A DNA stretch of 41,330 nt from Paenibacillus radicis (ex Xue et al. 2023) (GCF_024722015.1 NZ_JANQBD010000049.1:1-41330), one strand, 5' to 3'; shown: positions 1 to 8,842, counted from the first letter of the stretch. The notes: a model not told the origin generated them from the sequence alone. Numbers and translations: made by a program.

Positions 1-13
1 AACCTTGACATTC

Positions 14-131
14 GTTTGGTGATGATGGCGGAGGGGAACCACGCGTTCCCATCTCGAACACGACCGTTAAGCCCTCCAGCGCCAATGGTACTTAGACCGC
101 AGGGTCTTGGGAGAGTAGGACGTTGCCAAGC
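14..131 (+). rRNA. rrf: 5S ribosomal RNA
   Basis: The sequence has the usual 5S layout. The 5' end (14-20) and 3' end (125-131) pair as a terminal helix, and the conserved interior stretch around CCATCTCGAACACG is present. The length of about 118 nt fits. The window opens a few bases upstream, so 23S rRNA presumably ends just outside. The tRNA cluster follows closely, as in Bacillales rrn operons. Confidence 0.95.
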
Positions 132-189
132 AAACAGGCCCCATAAAGCCTAATTACTATTTACTTTATGGGGACCACATACCTTATAT

Positions 190-265
190 TCCCTGATAGC
201 TCAGTTGGTAGAGCACTCGACTGTTAATCGAGTTGTCACAGGTTCGAGTCCTGTTCGGGGAGCCA
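190..265 (+). tRNA. tRNA-Asn (GTT)
   Basis: A full cloverleaf can be drawn. The acceptor stem pairs 190-196 with 255-261, the anticodon loop reads CTGTTAA, the T arm is GGTTCGAGTCC, and CCA is encoded (263-265). It is the first tRNA after 5S. Confidence 0.96.
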
Positions 266-268
266 TAT

Positions 269-344
269 GCTTCCATAGCTCAGTAGGTAGAGTGCATCCA
301 TGGTAAGGATGAGGTCACCGGTTCGATTCCGGTTGGAAGCTCCA
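269..344 (+). tRNA. tRNA-Thr (GGT)
   Basis: The acceptor stem GCTTCCA pairs with TGGAAGC. The anticodon stem CATCC/GGATG encloses a loop with GGT. CCA is encoded. Only three bases separate it from the preceding tRNA. Confidence 0.95.
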
Positions 345-350
345 TTGCAA

Positions 351-422
351 GGCCCGTTGGTCAAGTGGTTAAGACACCTCCCTTTCACGGAGGTAACAGG
401 GGTTCGAGTCCCCTACGGGTCA
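351..422 (+). tRNA. tRNA-Glu (TTC)
   Basis: The acceptor stem GGCCCGT pairs with ACGGGTC, and the anticodon loop contains TTC between CCTCC and GGAGG. The gene ends at the discriminator A422. CCA is not encoded, so it must be added by CCA-adding enzyme. Confidence 0.95.
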
Positions 423-462
423 TTGTTATGACACGAGGTTCCATCCTCTCAGCGTCGAGCGT

Positions 463-538
<76 letters not shown>

Positions 539-553
539 GTGATATTCGAATAA

Positions 554-628
554 TGGGGATTAGCCAAGCGGTAAGGCAACGGACTTTGACTCCGTCATGC
601 CTAGGTTCGAATCCTAGATCCCCAGCCA
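554..628 (+). tRNA. tRNA-Gln (TTG)
   Basis: The acceptor stem TGGGGAT pairs with ATCCCCA. The anticodon loop CTTTGAC carries TTG. CCA is encoded at 626-628. Confidence 0.95.
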
Positions 629-634
629 TTGTAT

Positions 635-710
635 GAGACATTAGCTCAGCTGGTAGAGCACCTGACTTTTAATCAGGGTGTCGTAGGTTCGAATCCTACA
701 TGTCTCACCA
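635..710 (+). tRNA. tRNA-Lys (TTT)
   Basis: The acceptor stem GAGACAT pairs with ATGTCTC. The anticodon loop CTTTTAA carries TTT. CCA is encoded at 708-710. Confidence 0.95.
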
Positions 711-720
711 TTTTTACAGC

Positions 721-800
721 GCGCGTATGGCGGAATTGGCAGACGCACTAGACTTAGGATCTAGCGGGCGACCGTGGGGGTTCAAGTCCCTCTACGCGCA
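721..800 (+). tRNA. tRNA-Leu (TAG)
   Basis: The acceptor stem GCGCGTA pairs with TACGCGC. The anticodon stem CTAGA/TCTAG encloses CTTAGGA, giving anticodon TAG. The variable arm is relatively short for a class II tRNA (GCGGGCGACCGTGG region). The gene ends at A800 without an encoded CCA. Confidence 0.93.
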
Positions 801-809
801 TTCTTTTTT

Positions 810-884
810 GCGGAAGTGGCTCAGCGGTAGAGCATCGCCTTGCCAAGGCGAGGGTCGCGGGTTCGATTCCCGTCTTCCGCTCCA
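810..884 (+). tRNA. tRNA-Gly (GCC)
   Basis: The acceptor stem GCGGAAG pairs with CTTCCGC. The anticodon stem CGCCT/AGGCG encloses a loop with GCC. CCA is encoded at 882-884. Confidence 0.95.
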
Positions 885-902
885 ATCTTTACAATTGAAT
901 TT

Positions 903-979
903 GCGCCCTTAGCTCAGCTGGATAGAGCGTTTGACTACGAATCAAAAGGCCGGGAGTTCGAATCTCTCAGGGCGCGCCA
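903..979 (+). tRNA. tRNA-Arg (ACG)
   Basis: The acceptor stem GCGCCCT pairs with AGGGCGC. The anticodon loop CTACGAA carries ACG; its first base is expected to be edited to inosine by TadA. CCA is encoded at 977-979. Confidence 0.95.
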
Positions 980-1038
980 TTTTACTTTAAAGATAGTATG
1001 CTTATGCAGTGAACTTCTTAGTACACTACATATACCAT

Positions 1039-1115
1039 CGGGATGTAGCTCAGCTTGGTAGAGCACCTGGTTTGGGACCAGGGGGTCGCATGTTCAAATC
1101 GTGTCATCCCGACCA
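1039..1115 (+). tRNA. tRNA-Pro (TGG)
   Basis: The acceptor stem CGGGATG pairs with CATCCCG. Anticodon stem CCTGG/CCAGG has a loop with TGG. CCA is encoded at 1113-1115. The T loop is the slightly unusual TTCAAAT. Confidence 0.95.
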
Positions 1116-1122
1116 TTTTTAT

Positions 1123-1196
1123 GCGGGTGTAGTTCAATGGTAGAACTCCAGCCTTCCAAGCTGGTAGCAGGGGTTCGATTCCCCTTACCCGCTCCA
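1123..1196 (+). tRNA. tRNA-Gly (TCC)
   Basis: The acceptor stem GCGGGTG pairs with TACCCGC (one G-T pair). The anticodon loop carries TCC between CCAGC and GCTGG. CCA is encoded at 1194-1196. It is the last tRNA of the cluster. Confidence 0.95.
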
Positions 1197-1212
1197 TATT
1201 TAACAATCCAAG

Positions 1213-1232
1213 AGACCTTAGGGTCTTTTTTT
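1213..1232 (+). terminator. Terminator of the rRNA/tRNA operon
   Basis: A short hairpin AGACC-TTAG-GGTCT is followed by a run of seven T. It sits 17 nt after the last tRNA and closes the stable RNA transcript. Confidence 0.8.
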
Positions 1233-1490
1233 GTTGAATCATCGGTCAGACGCGCCAGTATGGAATTGTATAGGGGACGTCCGGGTTCCGAGTGATTATC
1301 CTTAGTTGAATACGATTTGTTTTGTTTTTGCTTACGTAAGTAGCAATCCTTATTGAGTAATATCCTTAAACAATAGCTTAGTATAGCTGATAGTTATAAG
1401 GGTTAATAATTTCCTTTATAAAAGTACTGCATGGTAATGCGTTGTTGTGATAAAATGTTCATTATGATCTTAGGTAAGGATGGAGGAAGA
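1233..1490. other. Intergenic region before ppc
   Basis: No gene is supported in these 258 nt. It contains the perfect 10-bp palindrome CTTACGTAAG (1331-1340) and several A+T-rich stretches. TAAAAT at 1451-1456 could be a -10 box for ppc, but no good -35 partner is visible. Confidence 0.5.
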
Positions 1491-4286
1491 ATGATGTCGG
1501 AATCAGTCAACTTGAATAACAAAAACACGTCGAACAATTTATTGCGTAGAGACGTTCGTTTTCTGGGGCATATTCTAGGAGAAGTACTCGTTCACCAAGG
1601 CGGTAATGAGTTATTGGTCATCGTAGAGAAAATAAGAGAGATGAGCAAAAATCTTCGCGATCAGTATGCACCCGAGCTGTACGATGAATTTAAAGAAACA
1701 ATAATTTCCCTGGTCCCTGAGAAGAGGCATCAGGTTATTCGTGCGTTTTCTATTTATTTTCAACTGATCAATATTGCGGAGCAGAATCACAGGATTCGCC
1801 GTAAGCGCGATTATGAACGTTCTGCCGGTGAAAATGTACAACCAGGGTCTATTGAGGATGTTGTGCGTGATTTGAAGAACAAAGAAATTTCCACTTCGGA
1901 TGTACATAACATCATCCAGGGCATTTCGTTAGAATTGGTTATGACTGCCCATCCTACAGAGGCAACCCGCCGCGCAGTGCTGGATATCCATCAACGGATT
2001 GCTAACGATGTTATGGAATTGGACAATCCTAATTTAACGTTCCGTGAGCGTGAGCAGCTTCGTGGCAAGCTATTGGGTGAAGTTATTACTCTATGGCAGA
2101 CGGATGAGCTTAGAGACCGGAAACCAACAGTTATAGATGAAGTTCGTAATGGCTTGTATTATTTTGATGAAACATTGTTTGATGTGTTGCCTGAAGTGTA
2201 TCAAGAGCTGGAACGGTGTTTGCAGAAATATTATCCGGAAGAGGCATGGCATGTTCCCGTATTTATGAAGTTCGGTTCTTGGATTGGTGGAGATCGCGAC
2301 GGAAATCCTTCCGTTACTTCTAAAGTAACTTGGGAAACACTAACGCTTCATCGTGAATTGGCACTTCAGAAATACGAAGAGCTGCTGCGTGATTTCGTAC
2401 AGCACTTAAGCTTCAGCAAAAATATTGTTGAGGTAACAAGTGAACTGTTGGATTCGATTCAATCGGACCGCGAGTATTTGGATTTGCGTTCACATGAAGT
2501 ATGGCGTAACGAGAAAGAGCCATATCGAATTAAGGTTACTTATATGATTGAAAAAATATTGAACGCAGCCAATCCAAACATCACTTCGGAACGCAAGTAC
2601 AATTCTCCTGAGGAATTTATAGCTGATCTGAAAATTATTGAGCGCAGTTTGCGGAATCACTTTGCTGATTTTATTGCTGATTCGTATATTGCCAAATTGA
2701 TTCGTCAAGTAGAACTATTCGGCTTTCACTTGGCTTCACTGGACGTAAGACAGCACAGTCAAGAGCATGAGAATGCGATGTCAGAGATTCTAGCGAAGAT
2801 GAGTATTAGTGCTGACTACGCGGCATTAAGCGAGCAAGAGAAGATTGAATTGCTCAGCAGCTTGCTGACGGAGCCTAGACCGATTACTTCGTCTTATATG
2901 GACTATTCAGCAGCTACTCTTGAGTGCTTGAATGTGTACCATGTAATTAAGAAGGCCCAAGAGGAATTTGGACGCAACTGTATTTATAGCTACTTGATTA
3001 GTATGACGCGTGGCTCAAGCGATCTTCTTGAAGTGCTCGTTTTTGCGAAAGAAGCAGGGTTGTACCGTATTGAGGCCGATGGCTCGATAACATGTACGCT
3101 GCAAGCCGCTCCATTATTCGAAACTATAGATGATTTGCATGCTGCGCCTGATATTATGCGTACGCTATATCAGATTCCGGCCTACCGCAACAGTCTGGTA
3201 AGTACGAACCATTTGCAGGAAATTATGTTGGGATATTCCGACAGTAATAAGGATGGCGGCGTAATTACAGCTAACTGGGAGCTGAGAGTTGCTCTGCGCA
3301 GCATTACTGATGCCGCTAAGGAGCACGGCGTGAAGCTTAAGTTTTTCCATGGCCGCGGCGGAGCATTAGGCCGTGGCGGAATGCCGCTTAATCGCAGCAT
3401 TCTGGCACAACCAGCGGATACGATTGGCGGGGGCATTAAAATTACGGAGCAAGGCGAAGTATTATCTTCCCGTTATTCCATGAAGGGGATTGCTTACCGC
3501 AGCTTGGAGCAAGCTACCTCCGCGCTTATTTCAGCCGCTCTTGGTGCACGCAACCCTCAGAGTGAAGTATCTGAAGAGCACTGGGAAGATATCATGCGGG
3601 ACATTTCTGAGAAGGCGCAAACGAAGTACCAGGATCTCATCTTCCGTGATCCGGATTTCTTGACCTTCTTCAAGGAGTCTACTCCGTTGCCTGAAATTGG
3701 TGAGCTTAACATTGGCTCCAGACCTTCTAAACGGAAAAATAGCGATCGTTTCGAAGATTTACGTGCAATTCCTTGGGTATTCTCATGGACCCAAAGCCGT
3801 TATTTGCTCCCCGCATGGTATGCGGCTGGCAGCGGAATGTACAGCTTCCATCAAGGGAATGAAGCAAACCTGGCGGTATTGCAGGAAATGTACAACAACT
3901 GGTCTTTTTTCCGCTCGCTAGTTGATAATTTGCAAATGGCTCTAGCCAAAGCAGACCTGCTTATTGCCAAGGAATATGGAAGTATGATCAAGGATAAAGC
4001 AATAGCCGAGCGTATTTTCACTGAAATCAGCGAGGAATACGATCGTACCTCCGATCTTATTCTCAAGATTAGCGGACAGCAGGAAATTCTTGACAATGTT
4101 CCTGTTATTCAAGAGTCGATCAGGCTTCGTAACCCGTATGTGGATCCGCTTAGCTACATGCAGGTACAGCTTCTTACAGAATTGAGAGCACATAGAGAGC
4201 ACAGCGAAGAAGAGGATATGATTTTGCTGCGCGAAGTTCTTCTTACCATTAATGGAATTGCAGCAGGTCTTAGAAATACTGGCTGA
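1491..4286 (+). CDS. ppc: Phosphoenolpyruvate carboxylase
   Basis: This enzyme carboxylates phosphoenolpyruvate with bicarbonate to oxaloacetate, refilling the TCA cycle in the cytoplasm. The product has 931 residues, in the family range. Signatures are the catalytic-histidine motif TAHPTEATRR (H154), the GSWIGGDRDGNP segment near 262-273, GYSDSNKDGG, the glycine loop FHGRGG with H620, and the family-typical C-terminus ending RNTG. The frame is open from ATG 1431. ATG 1491 is preferred because GGAGGAAG lies 4 nt before it (7 nt before the next ATG, 1494), and nothing comparable precedes 1431. The gene stands alone: a terminator is on each side. B. subtilis lacks ppc, whereas many Paenibacillus are expected to have it. 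Confidence 0.97.
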   Translation: MMSESVNLNNKNTSNNLLRRDVRFLGHILGEVLVHQGGNELLVIVEKIREMSKNLRDQYAPELYDEFKETIISLVPEKRHQVIRAFSIYFQLINIAEQNHRIRRKRDYERSAGENVQPGSIEDVVRDLKNKEISTSDVHNIIQGISLELVMTAHPTEATRRAVLDIHQRIANDVMELDNPNLTFREREQLRGKLLGEVITLWQTDELRDRKPTVIDEVRNGLYYFDETLFDVLPEVYQELERCLQKYYPEEAWHVPVFMKFGSWIGGDRDGNPSVTSKVTWETLTLHRELALQKYEELLRDFVQHLSFSKNIVEVTSELLDSIQSDREYLDLRSHEVWRNEKEPYRIKVTYMIEKILNAANPNITSERKYNSPEEFIADLKIIERSLRNHFADFIADSYIAKLIRQVELFGFHLASLDVRQHSQEHENAMSEILAKMSISADYAALSEQEKIELLSSLLTEPRPITSSYMDYSAATLECLNVYHVIKKAQEEFGRNCIYSYLISMTRGSSDLLEVLVFAKEAGLYRIEADGSITCTLQAAPLFETIDDLHAAPDIMRTLYQIPAYRNSLVSTNHLQEIMLGYSDSNKDGGVITANWELRVALRSITDAAKEHGVKLKFFHGRGGALGRGGMPLNRSILAQPADTIGGGIKITEQGEVLSSRYSMKGIAYRSLEQATSALISAALGARNPQSEVSEEHWEDIMRDISEKAQTKYQDLIFRDPDFLTFFKESTPLPEIGELNIGSRPSKRKNSDRFEDLRAIPWVFSWTQSRYLLPAWYAAGSGMYSFHQGNEANLAVLQEMYNNWSFFRSLVDNLQMALAKADLLIAKEYGSMIKDKAIAERIFTEISEEYDRTSDLILKISGQQEILDNVPVIQESIRLRNPYVDPLSYMQVQLLTELRAHREHSEEEDMILLREVLLTINGIAAGLRNTG

Positions 4287-4314
4287 TATGTTATAGGGAG
4301 AAACTTCCGTGAAG

Positions 4315-4353
4315 AAGTCGGGTGGCCTGTTACCAGGCTATCCGGCTTTTTTT
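4315..4353 (+). terminator. Rho-independent terminator after ppc
   Basis: A 15-bp stem (4315-4329 with 4334-4348, a few G-T pairs) with loop TTAC is followed by an unbroken T run. Confidence 0.92.
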
Positions 4354-4389
4354 GTATGAGAGATCGCTCTAATGAGGGGGGGAGAAAAA

Positions 4390-5271
4390 ATGGGGATTTC
4401 TAGATGGCTTGCCGTTCTTCTAGTTATTATTGGCGCATCGAGCTATGGGCTCCTTTCACCGATCATTAAAACAGCTTATAACGCAGGCTGGCAGGAAATG
4501 CACATAACCTCAAGCCAAATGACAATGGGAGCGGTAATACTGTGGGTGCTGGTGCTTTTTCAACGAAAAGCTTGGAGCAATCCGTTCAAGGGTCCTTGGA
4601 TTCAGCTTTCATTGGTTGGCATTTTGGGATTGTCGATGTGTACGTTATTATATAATGCAGCTTTAGCTGAACTCGATGCGACAGTAGCTATAGTCCTATT
4701 GTTTCAGTTTACCTGGATTACTATTATAATGGAGTCTATTGCTAACCGCACATGGCCAAGGCGCAATCAATGGCTTGCTGTAGCAATAATTATGATGGGC
4801 ACCTTATTTTCCGTTGAAATATTTCAAGCTGACTGGAGCCGATTTACGGTTAAAGGGCTATTGCTAGGATTTGGTTCATCTGTCGCTTACAGCTTTTTTT
4901 TGTTTATGGCTGGGCGGTTGAAGACCACGATGCACCCGCTAATGAAATCCGCCGTAATGCTCACTTCGGCTTTGCCGCTGTTGTATCTCATATACCCTCC
5001 TTTATTTTTTCTCCAGCCAAGTGGAGGATCTCTCATTGCATGGGGATTGCTGCTCGGAGCCTTGGGGCAAGCTATTCCAACTATAACGTTTATGATCGGT
5101 ATACCGCGAATCGGGAGCACATTGGCAGCAATGCTTGGGGCCATGGAATTACCGGTTGGGATTGTTGCTTCTTTATTCATTTTGGGGGAGACTGTACATG
5201 TAGGGCAATGGTTTGGTATGCTTCTAATATTGGCAGGAATTATCCTTGCGGAGAAAAAGAAACCATCTTAA
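4390..5271 (+). CDS. EamA/DMT-family membrane transporter
   Basis: This is a predicted 293-residue integral membrane protein with about ten hydrophobic helices in two halves, the layout of drug/metabolite exporters of the EamA family. The first helix has the characteristic GASSYGLLSPIIK, and the last helix ends with cytoplasmic AEKKKPS. The substrate cannot be read from the sequence. ATG 4390 is chosen because the G-rich ribosome site at 4375-4383 lies about 6 nt upstream; an in-frame ATG at 4372 overlaps that site and is less likely. It lies between the ppc terminator and sigW, and no terminator separates it from sigW, so read-through into sigW is possible. Confidence 0.85.
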   Translation: MGISRWLAVLLVIIGASSYGLLSPIIKTAYNAGWQEMHITSSQMTMGAVILWVLVLFQRKAWSNPFKGPWIQLSLVGILGLSMCTLLYNAALAELDATVAIVLLFQFTWITIIMESIANRTWPRRNQWLAVAIIMMGTLFSVEIFQADWSRFTVKGLLLGFGSSVAYSFFLFMAGRLKTTMHPLMKSAVMLTSALPLLYLIYPPLFFLQPSGGSLIAWGLLLGALGQAIPTITFMIGIPRIGSTLAAMLGAMELPVGIVASLFILGETVHVGQWFGMLLILAGIILAEKKKPS

Positions 5272-5325
5272 CGGCTACGATGCTGTAAAGTTGTAACGGG
5301 CGCGTATGTTTGGAGGGAATGTCGG

Positions 5326-5892
5326 TTGGATCATATAGATGTCAGACTCGCAAAATTGGCCCGAAAAGGTGACAGGGCTGCTTTTGCAGAGTTGGTTGAA
5401 TTGTATAAGGATAAAATCTTCCATCTTGCTTATCGGATGCTGCATAATCGTCATGAAGCGGAGGAGATTGTGCAAGAAACATTCCTTAGAGTGTACACCA
5501 ATTTAGAAAGATACGATGAGAATCAAAAATTTTCAACGTGGATTTATAGAATAGGAACCAATCTGTGTATTGACCGTTTGCGGAAACGAAAACCGAATTA
5601 TTCTTTGGATGCAGAAATGAACGATGGAGAAGGTACCGATTGGTATTCCATGCTGCCGAGTCATGATGATACGCCGGATGATCAGGTTATTTTGTCAGAA
5701 ACACAAACTGAAATCCGCAAATCCATTGATACCCTTCCGGAGAAATATAAATCGGTTGTTATTTTGCGCTACCTACAGGACCTGTCACTACAGGAAATCA
5801 GTGAGGTGCTGTCCATGCCGGTTACAACGATAAAAACGAGACTGCATCGCGGCAGGGAATATTTACGTAAAAAGTTGGAGCATGTTTTGTAG
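5326..5892 (+). CDS. sigW: ECF sigma factor SigW
   Basis: This extracytoplasmic-function sigma factor responds to envelope stress. The 188-residue product has region 2 (about 20-90, with AYRMLHNRHEAEEIVQETF and FSTWIYRIGTNLCIDRLRKR) and region 4 (about 125-185, with LPEKYKSVVILRYLQDLSLQEIS and TTIKTRLHRGREYLRKKL). The start is TTG 5326, placed by GGAGGG 8 nt upstream; the nearby ATG 5319 is out of frame. Following rsiW, cdaA, cdaR, glmM and glmS match the B. subtilis sigW locus, which supports the assignment. No TGAAAC/CGTA promoter is visible upstream of sigW itself. A TTG start may keep its translation low. Confidence 0.93.
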   Translation: MDHIDVRLAKLARKGDRAAFAELVELYKDKIFHLAYRMLHNRHEAEEIVQETFLRVYTNLERYDENQKFSTWIYRIGTNLCIDRLRKRKPNYSLDAEMNDGEGTDWYSMLPSHDDTPDDQVILSETQTEIRKSIDTLPEKYKSVVILRYLQDLSLQEISEVLSMPVTTIKTRLHRGREYLRKKLEHVL

Positions 5893-5898
5893 TTTTTT

Positions 5899-5924
5899 TG
5901 AAACATATCTATTTCTGATACGTA
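5899..5924 (+). promoter_or_regulatory. Sigma-W-type promoter for rsiW
   Basis: TGAAAC (5899-5904), exactly 16 nt, then CGTA (5921-5924) matches the known sigma-W consensus without mismatch. It begins 6 nt after the sigW stop codon and 43 nt before the rsiW start, preceded by a T tract. Transcription would start near 5931. Confidence 0.85.
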
Positions 5925-5966
5925 TGGTATAACAAGCTAAATTGGATTTAGAAAGGAGAGGCTAAT

Positions 5967-6578
5967 ATGGAATGTAAGGAAGCCCTCCCTCTGATACACG
6001 AGTATTTGGACGGCGGTTTGCGTGGTACGGAAGCCTTAAGCCTGAAAGAGCATTTGCTTATATGTCCGACTTGTCGCGAGCGATTGTCTCAGCTTGAAAG
6101 GGTTGAGGCAATGATACAAGCTTGGCCTAAACAGCAGGTATCTCCGGGGTTAACTGAACGTGTAATGCAGTCTTTGCCGCCCGTTAAAAGCTCAAGACCA
6201 TGGTGGCGCTGGGTAAGGACGCATCCTGCGGCTTCGGTGGCTGCTGTGTTTGTTCTCGTGATGATGGGAAGTTTCATGTCGTTGTGGAATGAAGACTCGG
6301 AGCTTCTAGTAAAGGGAACGGATCTTCAATCTGTAGTCATACAAGGGGATACAGTACTGGTACCAGTGGGAAAAACGGTTGCGGGTAACTTGATGGTAGA
6401 GAACGGTAAATTGCAGGTTGATGGGGATATTAAAGGGAATATTGTGGTGATTGACGGCTCTGTGAATTTGGCGTCTACCGCTCATATATCAGGCCAGGTT
6501 ACACAGATTGATGAAGCGTTCGGCTGGCTCTGGTTTAAAATGAACGATTGGGCAGCTAAAATATCGGAGGCCAAATAG
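5967..6578 (+). CDS. rsiW: Anti-sigma-W factor RsiW
   Basis: This is a single-pass membrane anti-sigma factor that holds SigW until regulated proteolysis. Of 203 residues, 1-80 form the cytoplasmic zinc anti-sigma domain with HLLICPTC (H29-x3-C33-x2-C36). One membrane helix lies at about 88-107 (ASVAAVFVLVMMGSF). The extracellular part has a bactofilin-like repeat region (about 128-185), as I recall for B. subtilis RsiW. The ribosome site is AGGAGAGG before ATG 5967. It is transcribed at least from the sigma-W-type promoter at 5899 and ends at the terminator 6603-6637, so it forms a short autoregulated unit. Confidence 0.93.
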   Translation: MECKEALPLIHEYLDGGLRGTEALSLKEHLLICPTCRERLSQLERVEAMIQAWPKQQVSPGLTERVMQSLPPVKSSRPWWRWVRTHPAASVAAVFVLVMMGSFMSLWNEDSELLVKGTDLQSVVIQGDTVLVPVGKTVAGNLMVENGKLQVDGDIKGNIVVIDGSVNLASTAHISGQVTQIDEAFGWLWFKMNDWAAKISEAK

Positions 6579-6602
6579 GCCAAATGCACCAATTTCAAAA
6601 AT

Positions 6603-6637
6603 CCTCCCTAAAAGCATTGCGAAAGGGAGGGTTTTTT
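6603..6637 (+). terminator. Terminator after rsiW
   Basis: CCTCCCT pairs with AGGGAGG across a 14-nt loop and is followed by TTTTTT. It separates the sigW/rsiW unit from cdaA. Confidence 0.88.
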
Positions 6638-6717
6638 GTTCATATTGTGTTATGATTTAATGTATTGAAGTAAAATAGAGATTATAGATAGCTGCGTATC
6701 GTTTGGGGGCAGATGTG

Positions 6718-7527
6718 ATGGATTTCATACCAGCCATCAGTATTAAAGATATTATTGATATAGTAATTGTAAGCTACGTTATTTATAAACTAATTTTGCT
6801 TGTTAGAGGAACGCGGGCCATCCAATTATTAAAAGGGATTTTTGTGGTGGTCGTGACCTGGGCGCTTAGCACCTGGTTTAAGCTTAACACGCTGCAATGG
6901 ATGATGAATCAAATGTTCACGTTTGGGGTTTTGGCCGTGATCATTATTTTTCAGCCTGAGCTGCGCCGGGCTCTGGAGCAGTTGGGCCGTGGTACTTTAT
7001 TTAGCCGTAGCGCTACTGAGGATGACCAAGAGATTAATCGCCGGGTTGGCGAGGTGCTCAAATCGGTCAATTATTTGGCGCGTCGCAAAATTGGGGCTTT
7101 GATCGTGTTTGAGCGGGAAACCGGCTTGAATGATTACATAGAGTCCGGTATTTCTATAGAATCCCACATCAGCTCGGAGTTGCTAATCAATATTTTCATA
7201 CCCAATACACCGCTGCATGATGGAGCTGTTCTGCTTCGCAACAACCAGCTTATGGCGGCCGGCTGTTATTTGCCGCTATCCGAAAATCCTTTTATAAGTA
7301 AAGAATTAGGTACGCGTCACCGCGCTGCAATTGGCATGAGTGAGGTATCCGACGCGATTTGTGTAATTGTCTCTGAGGAGACGGGACAGGTATCCCTGGC
7401 GATGAATGGGCATGTAATCCGAGATATTAAAGAAGAAACTTTACTTTCCAAGCTGTTCGAGGAATTAAAATCCAAAACCAAAGCCAAGGAAAAGAAAAAC
7501 TCCATTTGGAAATGGAGGAAGCGATAA
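6718..7527 (+). CDS. cdaA: Diadenylate cyclase CdaA
   Basis: This membrane enzyme condenses two ATP to cyclic di-AMP, which controls potassium and osmotic homeostasis and is linked to peptidoglycan precursor supply. The 269-residue product has three N-terminal membrane helices (to about residue 80) and a DAC domain. The domain shows the catalytic DGA motif (D168-G169-A170 in LHDGAVLL) and RHR (200-202 in GTRHRAA). ATG 6718 lies 8 nt after GGGGG; the frame is also open from TTG 6703 and GTG 6715. The cdaR start follows its stop codon directly. The conserved cdaA-cdaR-glmM-glmS order couples c-di-AMP to amino-sugar synthesis. Confidence 0.96.
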   Translation: MDFIPAISIKDIIDIVIVSYVIYKLILLVRGTRAIQLLKGIFVVVVTWALSTWFKLNTLQWMMNQMFTFGVLAVIIIFQPELRRALEQLGRGTLFSRSATEDDQEINRRVGEVLKSVNYLARRKIGALIVFERETGLNDYIESGISIESHISSELLINIFIPNTPLHDGAVLLRNNQLMAAGCYLPLSENPFISKELGTRHRAAIGMSEVSDAICVIVSEETGQVSLAMNGHVIRDIKEETLLSKLFEELKSKTKAKEKKNSIWKWRKR

Positions 7528-8781
7528 ATGGATCAATGGCTGCGTAATACAAATGTAGTTAAAGTGCTGGCGCTGATTATTGGTATTCTGCTGTGGGCTG
7601 TCGTTCATATGGAGGATAGTACTCTTGCAGGGACAGGCAGCAATGGAGTTCGTGAGGAGCAAATTTCTAATGTTTCTGTAACTCCCAAATATGATAGCAG
7701 CCAGTTTTATCTGGAAACGGTCGAACCCGCACAAGTTATTGTAACCATAACAGGAAAAGATGCCGCGCTCAAAAAGGCGATGAATGCGAGCAATTACTCC
7801 GTAGAGCTTGATTTAACGAATGTGAGTAAGGGAGAGCACATCGTTCCTCTTACCGCTGTAGGCTTTCCAACGAATGTGACGGTCAAAATCAGCCCATCTA
7901 GTGCGAAGGTTATTATAGATGAGAAGTCTAACAAGCAAATGCCGGTAACCGTTAATGTAACAGGGATTCCTGCGGTTGGGTTAAAAGCGGGTCAGCCCAT
8001 TGTGAAGCCGAACAAGGTGACGGTAACCGTACCGAGTGCAAATATCGAAGCGGTTGAATCGGTAAGAGCAGATGTGAATGTAGAGAAGGCTCAATCCCCG
8101 GTTACGAATAAAGCACGCCTCATTGCCTACGACAAGAACGGTAAAGCTATGGAAATGGTAGCTATAAATCCAGCCGTAGTGGATGTAGAGGTTCCGATTA
8201 CAAGTCCGTTTACAACGGTGCCCCTGCAGCTGAAGCTGGTGGGTGAGCCGCCGCGGGGCTACAGTGTCGCCTCTTTGGTACAGAATACCGATAAAGTAAC
8301 GGTGTATGGGCCACAGGATGTGCTAAACCGGTTGGAATTCTATGAGGGACCTAGCATAAATCTAGTCGATCTGAAGGAAGAGAAGGAGTATTCGTTCAAC
8401 TTGGATATTCCGTTACGGAACAAGGTTACACAGTTGGACCCAAGCAAGGTAGAGGTTAAGATTATTATTGTCCCCTCTGTAACGAAGACATTGGAGCAAA
8501 TTCCGCTGTCCATCGTCGGGCAGAATGACGGCTTTGACACGAAAGTGGTGCTGCCTGAGGGAGGAAAGACAAGTCTAACCATTGAAGGAGCCTCTGCGTT
8601 AGTTGAAAAGGTAAAGGCTGCGGATGTTCAAGGGATTCTTGATGTAAGCAACCTGCCCCCGGGACGCCACGAGCTGCCTGTAAGCTGGAACCTGCCTACA
8701 TTTATAAAAAAAGCACCCCAGCAGGACTTGAAGGCTACCGTTGAGATTAGCGCTCGTCCGGCTAATGCGGCAAAGCAATAG
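7528..8781 (+). CDS. cdaR: CdaA regulatory protein CdaR (YbbR-domain protein)
   Basis: This is a membrane-anchored regulator of CdaA. The 417-residue product has one N-terminal membrane segment (about 12-27, VLALIIGILLWAVVH), and the rest is extracellular, made of consecutive YbbR repeats of about 80-90 residues. The repeat signs are the recurring VTVTG/VPV and DVxVPxxxxVxxVxVD-type beta patterns. It seems somewhat shorter than B. subtilis YbbR. ATG 7528 abuts the cdaA stop codon, and GGAGGAAG inside the end of cdaA is its ribosome site, so the two are translationally coupled. Confidence 0.93.
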   Translation: MDQWLRNTNVVKVLALIIGILLWAVVHMEDSTLAGTGSNGVREEQISNVSVTPKYDSSQFYLETVEPAQVIVTITGKDAALKKAMNASNYSVELDLTNVSKGEHIVPLTAVGFPTNVTVKISPSSAKVIIDEKSNKQMPVTVNVTGIPAVGLKAGQPIVKPNKVTVTVPSANIEAVESVRADVNVEKAQSPVTNKARLIAYDKNGKAMEMVAINPAVVDVEVPITSPFTTVPLQLKLVGEPPRGYSVASLVQNTDKVTVYGPQDVLNRLEFYEGPSINLVDLKEEKEYSFNLDIPLRNKVTQLDPSKVEVKIIIVPSVTKTLEQIPLSIVGQNDGFDTKVVLPEGGKTSLTIEGASALVEKVKAADVQGILDVSNLPPGRHELPVSWNLPTFIKKAPQQDLKATVEISARPANAAKQ

Positions 8782-8842
8782 TATTTTATAGAGAAAAGAA
8801 TTAATGGGGTTTATAAAGTAATTTAAAAAGGGAGATAGAGAT

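Noticed and set aside
700..1295. Short open frames within the tRNA cluster
   Set aside because: They are made entirely of tRNA sequence.
5230..5306. Possible sigma-W promoter upstream of sigW (AGAAAC or TGTAAA with a CGTA)
   Set aside because: The spacers are 13-14 nt and the hexamers imperfect, so these do not fit the 16-17 nt consensus.
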